This document shows, piece after piece, positions 26,184-33,286 of a DNA stretch of 54,235 nt. This stretch comes from Candidatus Binatia bacterium. GTDB lineage: Bacteria > Desulfobacterota > Binatia > Bin18. The first letter of the stretch is position 1; each line of letters starts with the position of its first letter. The position numbers were made by a program, and so were the translations under genes. The stretch spans positions 1 to 54,235 of the forward strand of contig JAJDTY010000035.1 in the NCBI GenBank assembly GCA_022826945.1, in the 5' to 3' direction. The notes under the pieces are model-generated. The model searched no databases. It was not told where the DNA came from and saw nothing but the letters and a program-made list of their open reading frames with translations.

Positions 26184-26939
26184 GGTGTGATAGATGTCTT
26201 CCCGGTTGCGTGCGAGTTGCTCCTCAATGTAACGAAAGCGTTTGCTGAAACGGCTGCTGGCCTTGCGCAGGGCGGACTCGGCGTCCAGGTCAAGATGCCG
26301 GGCGAGGCTGGTCAACGCAAACAACAGGTCGCCGAGTTCATGTTCCTGCTGCTCCGTGTGCGGCGTTGCCAGTGCCGCTGCCAACTCCTGATACTCCTCC
26401 GTCACTTTTTCAAAGACCGCCGGAGCCGACGGCCAGTCAAAACCGACGCGGGTGGCCTTTTCGCCTAAGCGCTGGGCCTGGATCAAGGCCGGGGCGCCTT
26501 TGGGAACACCGGCCAGAATGGATTGGTCCGCGTCTCCTCTTGCTCTCTTTTTTGCCCTTTTCTCCTGGGCTTTGATTTTGGCCCAATTCTGACTGACCTC
26601 TTCCGCGCTCTCGACTTTCAGGTCGCTAAAGACATGCGGGTGGCGGCGGGTCATTTTATCGGCAATGGCCTGGGCCACATCGTCGATCGTAAATTCTCCG
26701 GCTTCGGCCATCAGCTGGGCGTGAAACACGATCTGGAGGAGCAGGTCTCCCAATTCCTCTTTCAGCTCAGCCCAGTCTTCCGCCTCAAGGGCGTCCAGTA
26801 CCTCATAGGTCTCTTCGACGAGGTAGGGCTTGAGTGTCTGCGGCGTTTGCTCCTTATCCCACGGACAGCCGTTCGGACTGCGCAGCGTCGCCATAATGCT
26901 GACGAGTCGGGCAAACGCGGGGTGGAGACTTTGTGCCAT
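26130..26939 (-). CDS. mazG: Nucleoside triphosphate pyrophosphohydrolase MazG
   Basis: House-cleaning enzyme hydrolysing (d)NTPs to monophosphates. It has two MazG helical repeats in 269 residues; the first carries the metal-binding pattern (VEETYEVLDAL, ELKEELGDLLLQIVFHAQ) after LRSPNGCPWDKEQT. The second copy (TEEYQELAAAL...EHELGDLLFALTSLARHL) is also well kept. The 3' end overlaps murJ by 54 bp in convergent orientation. The family is named for mazEF linkage in E. coli, but no mazEF is present here. Confidence 0.95.
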   Translation of the reverse strand: MAQSLHPAFARLVSIMATLRSPNGCPWDKEQTPQTLKPYLVEETYEVLDALEAEDWAELKEELGDLLLQIVFHAQLMAEAGEFTIDDVAQAIADKMTRRHPHVFSDLKVESAEEVSQNWAKIKAQEKRAKKRARGDADQSILAGVPKGAPALIQAQRLGEKATRVGFDWPSAPAVFEKVTEEYQELAAALATPHTEQQEHELGDLLFALTSLARHLDLDAESALRKASSRFSKRFRYIEEQLARNREDIYHTSLTRLEELWQEAKQTVG

Positions 26940-27038
26940 GGCAGACGGGATGGAGAGGGAGCGTGTCTTTCCTCAGCCTGAAAAGCTGGACACGCTCCCT
27001 CTCTAGAGGAAAAGCGGGGCCGGGGCAAGGACGGCGTC

Positions 27039-27686
27039 TCACGCCAGCACTTTCTGCGTCGTGCGAAAATGCAGCTTGGCGACCTGGCCCAGGCCGTCCG
27101 GGCCATATTGCTCCACAACGGCCTTGCCCGCGGTGATAACCTGAGAGCCGGCGCCTTTCGGCAGGGGGAGGGCAAAGCGGCTGCTCAAATCCTGCAAGCG
27201 ACGTAAGAATTCTGCCCGGGCGACCAGCGAGGCGGCCGCGACTGCTGTCTCCTGTTCGGCGCGTGGCTTTTGAATGAGTTCGACGGTCCGGCCTCTTTGC
27301 ATCAGGGCGTTATTGAGAAAACGCGCGTTTCCGAATTGGTCGGCAATCACCCGCTCACACGGGACGGTCTCCAAGAGATTTTCTATGGCGCGGGCATGTC
27401 CCCAGGCGAGCAGGGTGTTGAGATTCTTGAGCGAGGCGTACAGGCTGTTGTAGCGCTCAGGACCAATGGTCACGAGGGTGGTCGGACACCGCGTACGGAT
27501 GTGGGCGGCCAGGGTATGGGCGCGTTTGTCCGAGCAGGTCTTGCTATCCCGCACGCCCAAGTCGCGCAGCCGGGCTTCTTGGTCCGGCGTCACACAGACC
27601 CCGGCGACGACCAGCGGACCGAAATAATCCCCCTTGCCGGATTCATCGATCCCAATTGTGCCAGTGCGAGGAGCGGCGGTCGTCAT
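27039..27686 (-). CDS. rnhC: Ribonuclease HIII, short form
   Basis: Cleaves RNA in RNA-DNA hybrids. The signature GIDESGKGDYFGPLVVAGV is that of RNase HIII rather than HII, with RDSKTCSDKR and a PKGAG segment (where HII has other residues) also matching. At 215 residues it lacks the N-terminal TBP-like substrate-binding domain of about 90 residues found in Bacillus RNase HIII. Its start overlaps the purN stop as ATGA, so it is expressed with purN. RNase HIII is uncommon in Gram-negative bacteria; no RNase HII gene is in the window. Confidence 0.88.
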   Translation of the reverse strand: MTTAAPRTGTIGIDESGKGDYFGPLVVAGVCVTPDQEARLRDLGVRDSKTCSDKRAHTLAAHIRTRCPTTLVTIGPERYNSLYASLKNLNTLLAWGHARAIENLLETVPCERVIADQFGNARFLNNALMQRGRTVELIQKPRAEQETAVAAASLVARAEFLRRLQDLSSRFALPLPKGAGSQVITAGKAVVEQYGPDGLGQVAKLHFRTTQKVLA

Positions 27687-28339
27687 ACGGCGGGAGACCG
27701 GAAGGCGGTTTGCGGACGATGGTGCTCGGCACGAATGAGGACCCTATTGTCTTGGACCACGACCCGGTCTTCGGCAAAGAGCTTGATGGCGGCGGGATAG
27801 ATGCGATGTTCCTGGACCAGAATCCGGGCGCTCAGACTGTCTTCCGTATCGTCAGGATAGACGGGAACGGCGGCCTGCATGATAATCGGGCCGTGATCCA
27901 TTTCCTCGTCAACCAAGTGAACGGTTGCACCGCTGATCCGGACGCCACGTTCCAGGGCCTGACGCTGGGCGTGCAGACCGGGGAAGGCCGGCAGGAGGGC
28001 CGGGTGGATATTCAGAATGCGTTGGGGGAAAGCCTGAATAAAACGGGCCGAGAGCAGGCGCATAAAGCCGGCCAGAATGACCAGTTCAACCTTGTGGTCG
28101 CGCAAGAGAGTACTCAGCTGCTGGTCAAACTCTTCCCGAGCAGCAAAGCCGGTGTGAGACAGCACCGCGGTTGAGAGGCCGTGACGCTGAGCCCGCACCA
28201 GGCCATAGGCATCGCTCCGGTTACTCACCACAACACGGATTTGGGCCGGCAGGTCTTCGTGCTCAATAGCGTCGATAATGGCCTGGAGGTTGGTACCGCC
28301 CCCGGAGATGAGAACGCCAAGAGAGAGAGGTGTCGTCAT
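27683..28339 (-). CDS. purN: Phosphoribosylglycinamide formyltransferase
   Basis: Transfers formyl from 10-formyl-THF to GAR, the third step of purine synthesis. The start LGVLISGGGTNLQAIIDA and the catalytic region RILNIHPALLPAFPGLHAQRQAL...GATVHLVDEEMDHGPII contain the Asn-His-Asp catalytic set. The ATG at 28339 gives a normal 218-residue enzyme. The same frame is open for 42 more codons upstream and those encode the end of a ComF-type phosphoribosyltransferase, so a fused product from a GTG at 28459 is formally possible. The other pur genes of this window are 19 kb away. Confidence 0.93.
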   Translation of the reverse strand: MTTPLSLGVLISGGGTNLQAIIDAIEHEDLPAQIRVVVSNRSDAYGLVRAQRHGLSTAVLSHTGFAAREEFDQQLSTLLRDHKVELVILAGFMRLLSARFIQAFPQRILNIHPALLPAFPGLHAQRQALERGVRISGATVHLVDEEMDHGPIIMQAAVPVYPDDTEDSLSARILVQEHRIYPAAIKLFAEDRVVVQDNRVLIRAEHHRPQTAFRSPAV

Positions 28340-28465
28340 ACGCTCTGAGAGATCGACCACTCGGGCGAGAGTAAAAACATCAACACTGCGCGCCCCATTC
28401 TGGTACAGGGTTCGGGCACACTCTTCAACCGTCGCGCCGGACGTATACACGTCGTCCACAAGGAG
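28340..28465 (-). pseudogene. C-terminal fragment of a ComF-type phosphoribosyltransferase, in frame with purN
   Basis: Between a TGA (28468-28466) and the purN ATG the minus strand reads LLVDDVYTSGATVEECART then LYQNGARSVDVFTLARVV. This is the PRPP-binding loop and C-terminal end of ComFC-like proteins (VDDVYTTGAT). The N-terminal 170 or so residues and the double zinc-finger region are not found upstream, and the fragment has lost its own stop codon, running straight into purN. I read it as a comF gene cut off by deletion or rearrangement. Confidence 0.75.
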
Positions 28466-28468
28466 TCA

Positions 28469-28754
28469 CGCGTATCCCTGCCGCATGCCTGTGATTTTCC
28501 CTCTTCCTCGTGCTCGTTTTGTTGCTGAAAAAACTCTTAAGGCCTTGTTTTGCTGGGAGTGCTCGTATATTGGTAGCTGCACTGTAGCACAGATTTTTTC
28601 GGTCCTGTCCATCAGTCTGAGCAGAGAGTTGGTAGGCGACGCGCCTGATTCATATCAAGAGGGATGAGCCCCCTGTCTTCCAATATCCTGCCAGCATCAG
28701 CAGCGACACCTTGACAAGCGGGAACAGGGGCGGACCAGTAGAGAGGACGTGGGA
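28469..28754. other. Intergenic region between the comF fragment and the DUF35 gene
   Basis: No gene is recognisable in these 286 bp. A TTGACA at 28711-28716 could be a -35 element for the DUF35/thiolase pair, but no good -10 is found 16-18 bp downstream. The segment nearest the comF fragment shows no ComF sequence in any frame. Confidence 0.5.
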
Positions 28755-29201
28755 ATGGCGAATACCCAACGGGCAATCGCACCGATGTTGCGTTTGCCCG
28801 CTGCTCCAGACGAAAAACCGTATCTGGTCGGCTATCGATGCCCCAATTGTCACGCTACCTATATCGGCGGGAACCGAGTCGGATGCAGCAAATGCACCTT
28901 TGTCGGAGATTTGCCCGAGGTCCGACTCAGCGATCACGGCACGCTCTACGTGTACTCCATTGTGCATCAGTCCGCGCCCGGCATTCCGGTCCCGTACGTA
29001 TCCGCAATTGTTGACCTCCCGGAAGGGGTGAGCGTCCGGTGCAATTTAGTCGATATCGAGCCCGACCCGCAAAAGATTGAATTCGGTATGCCGGTGGACA
29101 TGGTGACGCGAAAGGTGCGCGAGCGTACGGAAAAAAATGCGCACGGAGAGGAAGAGACAATCGACATTATTGCTTTCTTTTTCAGGCCGCGCAAAGATTA
29201 A
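28755..29201 (+). CDS. DUF35 zinc-ribbon/OB-fold protein, thiolase partner
   Basis: A 148-residue protein with a zinc ribbon (Cys29, Cys32, Cys44, Cys47: CPNC...CSKC) followed by the OB-type domain of DUF35 (LYVYSIVHQSAPGIPVPYVSAIVDLPEG). These proteins bind thiolases and related enzymes and help deliver or hold acyl-CoA, as in BbsA/BbsB and ChsH2/Ltp2. The next gene, 32 bp away, is a thiolase, so a two-subunit complex is likely. GAGAGG lies before the ATG. It is the free-standing equivalent of the domain fused to the HMG-CoA-synthase-like protein at 5323. Confidence 0.88.
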   Translation: MANTQRAIAPMLRLPAAPDEKPYLVGYRCPNCHATYIGGNRVGCSKCTFVGDLPEVRLSDHGTLYVYSIVHQSAPGIPVPYVSAIVDLPEGVSVRCNLVDIEPDPQKIEFGMPVDMVTRKVRERTEKNAHGEEETIDIIAFFFRPRKD

Positions 29202-29233
29202 AGAAAGCGGATGACGGCAAAGGGGTGTAAGTT

Positions 29234-30370
29234 ATGAGAGACGTATATGTGGTCGGTGTCGGCATGATCAAGTTTGGACGTTATCCCGACAAGGACGTGT
29301 CCCAAATGGGAGCGGAAGCGGGAGTTCGCGCCCTCAAGGATGCTGGGGCGTCTATCAAAGACGTTGAGATGTTGGTGTGTGGGAATCTGTTCCAGGCCAA
29401 TGCCATGAATGCGCAGAAGATTCTGCAGCAGATTGGCCAGACCGGCATCCCGGCCCTCAATGTCTCGAACGCGTGCGCCACCGGTTCGACCGCCTTTCGC
29501 GAGGCCTATGTCGGTGTCGCGTCCGGGATGTACGATATCACCATGGCCGTTGGGGTTGAGCAGATGGGAAAGATGGGCTTGCTCGGCGGCGGAGCCCGGA
29601 GCGGAGGAGAGAGCGTTGAGGGGGTCCTGGGCAGCGGCCTGATGCCGGCCGTCTTTGGTCAGGCCGGCGTGGAACATATGCGCAAGCACGGAACGACGGC
29701 CGAGCACTTCGCCAAAATCTCGGTGAAGAACCATAAACATTCCGTTCACAATCCCTTGTCCCAATACCAGGTTGAGGTGTCGCTGGATGACGTGATGAAT
29801 GCCCGTATGGTTGCCTACCCCAATACGCTTTACATGTGCTGTCCGACCGGAGACGGTGCCGCCGCGGCGATCTTGATGTCGGAAGACAAGATACGGCAGT
29901 TTACCAGTAAACCGATAAAAGTCGCGACCTCCGTCCTGACCTCGGACCCCTATACCGACCGGGACCTGACCATGCCCGATGTCAACACCCTGACACAGAA
30001 CGCGGCAAAAGAAGCCTATGAAAAGGCCGGGATCGGGCCGCAAGACCTGAGTTTGGTCGAACTCCACGACTGTTTTGCCACGGCAGAACTGCTGCATTAC
30101 GAGAACCTGGGCCTGTGTGCCGAAGGGGAAGCCGGGCGGATGATCGACGAAGGGCGCACTGAACTGGGTGGTGATATTCCGGTCAACGTCAGTGGGGGCC
30201 TGCTCTCCAAGGGGCACCCGCTTGGGGCAACCGGAGTGGCGAACATCTATGAGATCGTGACGCAGCTCCGAGGCCAGGGGGGCGCGCGCCAGGTTGAAGG
30301 AGCCACGGCTGGCCTCGCCCATGTCATTGGTCTCGGGTCGGCCTGTACGATCCATATTCTGACCGCCTAA
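29234..30370 (+). CDS. Thiolase-family protein (SCP2/lipid-transfer type)
   Basis: A 378-residue thiolase with nucleophile Cys81 in SNACATGSTAF, the HDCF motif (ELHDCFATAELL), and GHPLGATG with the catalytic His. The C-terminal strand reads GLGSACTIHIL, with a Cys. Catalytic residues are thus kept. Its immediate partner is the DUF35 protein upstream, which suggests a heteromeric thiolase or aldolase acting on an unusual acyl-CoA (aromatic, branched or steroid side chain). It is clearly related to, but different from, the thiolase at 6765. A structured greA leader follows. Confidence 0.9.
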   Translation: MRDVYVVGVGMIKFGRYPDKDVSQMGAEAGVRALKDAGASIKDVEMLVCGNLFQANAMNAQKILQQIGQTGIPALNVSNACATGSTAFREAYVGVASGMYDITMAVGVEQMGKMGLLGGGARSGGESVEGVLGSGLMPAVFGQAGVEHMRKHGTTAEHFAKISVKNHKHSVHNPLSQYQVEVSLDDVMNARMVAYPNTLYMCCPTGDGAAAAILMSEDKIRQFTSKPIKVATSVLTSDPYTDRDLTMPDVNTLTQNAAKEAYEKAGIGPQDLSLVELHDCFATAELLHYENLGLCAEGEAGRMIDEGRTELGGDIPVNVSGGLLSKGHPLGATGVANIYEIVTQLRGQGGARQVEGATAGLAHVIGLGSACTIHILTA

Positions 30371-30397
30371 TCGCTGAAGTCTACGAGTATTCTGTGG

Positions 30398-30441
30398 AGG
30401 GGTTGGTGCACAAGCGTCACCAACCCCTGCTGCGCTTGTGC
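30398..30441 (+). promoter_or_regulatory. Two overlapping, competing hairpins in the greA leader
   Basis: Hairpin 1 pairs AGGGGTTGGTG (30398-30408) with CACCAACCCCT (30418-30428), 11 bp with a 9-nt loop. Hairpin 2 pairs GCACAAGCG (30408-30416), most of the loop of hairpin 1, with CGCTTGTGC (30433-30441), 9 bp. Both are perfect. The linkers are too short for a full pseudoknot, so they are probably alternatives. There is no T-run after either. The element lies 48 bp before greA and 28 bp after the thiolase stop. Confidence 0.6.
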
Positions 30442-30489
30442 GGAACGTCCGGGCCACACAGAAGACGACCGTCTGGGGGAGGGGGAGTT

Positions 30490-30978
30490 ATGGACCTACC
30501 GATTGTAAAAAAGCTGAAAAAAGAGCTTGACGAATTATACCACGAACTCAATGTCCGCATTCCGAAAGACCTCCAAGAGGCGGCCGCCCATGGCGACCTG
30601 AGTGAAAATGCCGAGTATGATGCGGCGCGGTCGCGTCAGGACTATGTCCGCGCCCGGATCGCCCAACTGACTGAACGGATGCAGCAACTCTCGCTGTATG
30701 ACCTGTCGAGCATTCCCAAAGATTCGATTGCCTATGGCAGCCGTGTCACGCTCGAAGAGGTCGAGTCGGGCGCTGTGGTTGAGTATCAGATCGTTTTTCC
30801 TGAAGAAGTCGACCCTGCTGAGGGACAAATTTCGCTGCACTCCCCGATCGGCCAGGCCCTGTTGCACAAGGAACTCGACGACGAGGTGGAGATCGTCACG
30901 CCGCAAGGGCGGCAGTCCTATACGATTATCGAGCTGGCAACCCTGCACGATCTGGAAAACGGCGGAGAGGAGAAATGA
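30490..30978 (+). CDS. greA: Transcription elongation factor GreA
   Basis: Rescues backtracked RNA polymerase by stimulating transcript cleavage. The 162-residue protein has the N-terminal coiled coil with the acidic tip motif GDLSENAEYDAAR, and the C-terminal FKBP-like domain (YGSRVTLEEVESG, ISLHSPIGQALL). The ATG at 30490 follows GGGGGAG; an upstream start at 30394 would lie inside the leader hairpins and is rejected. A strong terminator follows, so it is probably a single-gene unit. Confidence 0.95.
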   Translation: MDLPIVKKLKKELDELYHELNVRIPKDLQEAAAHGDLSENAEYDAARSRQDYVRARIAQLTERMQQLSLYDLSSIPKDSIAYGSRVTLEEVESGAVVEYQIVFPEEVDPAEGQISLHSPIGQALLHKELDDEVEIVTPQGRQSYTIIELATLHDLENGGEEK

Positions 30979-31041
30979 GCCGGGCTGCGCCTCTTGCGTG
31001 ATGGCAGAGGATCGTTTAGCCTAAGGTGGGAAGCAGGGGAA

Positions 31042-31068
31042 AAGTGGGCGGGAGCCCACTTTTTTTTT
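31042..31068 (+). terminator. Rho-independent terminator between greA and rimP
   Basis: AAGTGGGC (31042-31049) pairs with GCCCACTT (31054-31061) around a GGGA loop and is followed by a run of eight or more T's to 31068. The rimP ATG at 31073 is only four bases beyond, so the terminator occupies the whole place where a ribosome site would be. Confidence 0.88.
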
Positions 31069-31072
31069 CCAT

Positions 31073-31603
31073 ATGCAACCCTCAGTTCAAGAGATTATCC
31101 AGCAGGTCGAGACCCTGGCCGCTCCCCTGGCCGCGGATGAAGGCTTTGAGTTGTGGGGCGTGGACTTGTTGACCGAGAACGGCCGCTGGGTATTGCGGGT
31201 TTTGTTGGAAAACCCCAACGGGGTGACGCTTGACGATTGCACCCGGGTGCATAGACAACTGAGCGACGTGCTGGATGTGCATGACCCGATTCCATGGCGC
31301 TATACACTTGAAGTGTCCTCGCCCGGTCTTCAGCGTCCGCTTTTTCGTCCCAGCCAGTGCCAGCGTTATATGGGACAGCCGATCCGCTTACAGACGAAAA
31401 CCGCCCAGGACGGGAAGCGGGCTTTCATTGGCCCGATATGTGCAGTAGAAGAGAATGCTATTAGCGTCGTTGACCAGGAAAGAGGAACAGTCCGGGTGAA
31501 TTGGGCGAATGTGGCGCGGGCCCATGTCGATCTTCCTCTCCCCCTGCCCGGCAAGATTCCCGAGAGGAAGAAACGGAAAGGCAGACGCCGCCAGACGAGG
31601 TAA
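31073..31603 (+). CDS. rimP: Ribosome maturation factor RimP
   Basis: Needed for 30S subunit maturation; first gene of the rimP-nusA-infB operon. The 176-residue chain has the two RimP domains, with FELWGVDLLTENGRWVLRVLLENPNGVTLDDCTRVHRQLSDVLD and YTLEVSSPGLQRPL as marks of the family (shown here as separate segments of one domain). A basic tail (RKKRKGRRRQ) ends the protein. The start has no Shine-Dalgarno sequence, because the greA terminator abuts it; translation may be leaderless or start weakly. nusA begins 5 bp after its stop. Confidence 0.92.
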   Translation: MQPSVQEIIQQVETLAAPLAADEGFELWGVDLLTENGRWVLRVLLENPNGVTLDDCTRVHRQLSDVLDVHDPIPWRYTLEVSSPGLQRPLFRPSQCQRYMGQPIRLQTKTAQDGKRAFIGPICAVEENAISVVDQERGTVRVNWANVARAHVDLPLPLPGKIPERKKRKGRRRQTR

Positions 31604-31608
31604 CCGTT

Positions 31609-33003
31609 ATGCAGTCAGACTTGAATCGGGTGATCGAACAAGTCAGTAAAGAAAAAGGGATGGACCGGAGCGTTATTGTTGAGGCGCTCGAGAGCGCCAT
31701 GCTGTCTGCGGCCCGCCGCACCTTTGGCCAGAAGCAGATCGAGGCGAAGTTTAATGAGGACATCGGTGAGGTTGAACTCTTTGAAATTAAAACGGTTGTC
31801 GGGACCGTGACCGATGCGGAAACCGAAATAGAGGTGGCGGAAGCGCAAGAGACGCTGGACCCCGAGGCTCAGCTTGGCGACGAACTGCTCAGCAAGCTTC
31901 CCGCCGCGTCTTTTGGGCGTATTGCCGCCCAGGTGGCAAAGCAGAGCGTCATTCAGAAGGTTCGCGAGGCCGAACGCGAGCTGATCTATAATGAATTCAA
32001 GAACCGGAAAGGAGAACTCTTTTCCGGGATCGTCCAGCGCGTTGAACGGCGGAACATCATTGTCAATTTGGGTCGTACGGACGCGGTTCTGCCTGAAAAG
32101 GAGCAGATTCCCTGGGAGCGATACCGTCAGGGGGACCGGATCCGAGCCTATATCCTTGATGTCGATCTGGCGCAGAAAGGCCCCCAGATCATCCTTTCCC
32201 GCACGCACCCGGGGTTCTTGATCAAACTGTTCGAGCAAGAAGCCCCGGAGGTGTACGAAGGCATTGTGGAAATCAAGGGCGCCGCCCGAGAACCGGGCAC
32301 CCGCGCAAAGATTGGCGTGTACTCAACCGACCCGGATGTCGACCCGGTGGGGGCCTGTGTTGGGATGAAGGGGACGCGTGTCCAGGCCGTTGTCCAAGAA
32401 CTCCGGGGAGAACGGATAGATATCGTCCCCTGGACGCCTGACCCGGCTGAATATGTGTGTCGTGCCATCCTGCCGGCCAAGGTTGCCAAGATTATTCTGG
32501 ATGAAGATGAAAACAATATGGAGGTGATTGTCCCGGACGATCAGCTCTCTCTGGCTATTGGGAAGAAGGGCCAAAATGTCCGGCTGGCTTCCCGTCTGAC
32601 GAACTGGAAGCTGGACGTCCGGTCCGAGTCAGAAGTCGAGTTGGAGCGTGTCCAGGTCCTTGAAGCGCTGACGGCCATCCCGGGCATAGGGGAGTCGAGC
32701 GCCGATATTACGGCAGAGCTCCTATACCAACAGGGCTTCAAATCGGCTCAGGATATCGCCGCTGCCGATATTGATGCGCTGCTTGAAGTTGAAGGGATTG
32801 AGCCGGACCGGGCTTCCGCGATTTTGACAGCGGCCCAGGCGCAGGCGGAGAAAATAGCGGCGGCCCAGGCGGCCGCGCTCAGTGACCAGGACACAGCGAC
32901 CCCTGATACGCCGGCGGAAAATATGCAGGAAGAATCTGTCCCGGCTCCCGTTGACGGAGGAGGCCGAGCAGAGCCGACAGGAGCAACTGCTGAAGACGTA
33001 TGA
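31609..33003 (+). CDS. nusA: Transcription termination/antitermination factor NusA
   Basis: Binds RNA polymerase and nascent RNA, modulating pausing, termination and rRNA antitermination. In 464 residues it has the N-terminal polymerase-binding domain (1 to about 130), S1 (about 135-200), two KH domains (about 200-345, with IVPDDQLSLAIGKKGQNVRLA) and a helix-hairpin-helix repeat (AIPGIGESSADITAELL, VEGIEPDRASAIL). An Ala/Gln-rich and acidic tail follows. The ATG at 31609 is preferred over an open upstream frame. It overlaps the ylxR start (ATGA). Confidence 0.96.
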   Translation: MQSDLNRVIEQVSKEKGMDRSVIVEALESAMLSAARRTFGQKQIEAKFNEDIGEVELFEIKTVVGTVTDAETEIEVAEAQETLDPEAQLGDELLSKLPAASFGRIAAQVAKQSVIQKVREAERELIYNEFKNRKGELFSGIVQRVERRNIIVNLGRTDAVLPEKEQIPWERYRQGDRIRAYILDVDLAQKGPQIILSRTHPGFLIKLFEQEAPEVYEGIVEIKGAAREPGTRAKIGVYSTDPDVDPVGACVGMKGTRVQAVVQELRGERIDIVPWTPDPAEYVCRAILPAKVAKIILDEDENNMEVIVPDDQLSLAIGKKGQNVRLASRLTNWKLDVRSESEVELERVQVLEALTAIPGIGESSADITAELLYQQGFKSAQDIAAADIDALLEVEGIEPDRASAILTAAQAQAEKIAAAQAAALSDQDTATPDTPAENMQEESVPAPVDGGGRAEPTGATAEDV

Positions 33004-33266
33004 AGCACACCGAGCCGATTCGGACCTGTCTGGGATGTGGCCGCCGGGAGAAGAAAGGCCGGTTGTTACGGTTGACGGTCACGTCTCAAGGTCGGCTCAT
33101 TCCCGCCGACAGCCAGGGGCGCGGCGGATATCTGCATGCCAGTCGAGAATGTGTTAATGCTTTTGTCAACGCACGGACGAAGAGTTGTCGCTCCTTACGG
33201 GTGGTCTGCTCCCGCGAGGCGCGGGTGAGCTATGCGGCCCTGATAGAGCCCAGCCTGCCGGGGTGA
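33000..33266 (+). CDS. ylxR: YlxR family (DUF448) RNA-binding protein
   Basis: A small basic protein (88 residues) of the YlxR family, found between nusA and infB in most bacteria. It starts with RTCLGCGRREKKGRLLRL (Cys10, Cys13) and continues GRGGYLHASRECV. The exact function is not established; a role in RNase P or nucleoid regulation has been proposed for relatives. The start overlaps the nusA stop. It lacks a separate L7Ae-like partner gene. Confidence 0.88.
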   Translation: MKHTEPIRTCLGCGRREKKGRLLRLTVTSQGRLIPADSQGRGGYLHASRECVNAFVNARTKSCRSLRVVCSREARVSYAALIEPSLPG

Positions 33267-33286
33267 AGAGACGGCGATGAGGTCAT

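Noticed and set aside
28711..28740. TTGACA as a -35 for the DUF35/thiolase genes
   Set aside because: No acceptable -10 at 16-18 bp; noted only as a weak possibility.
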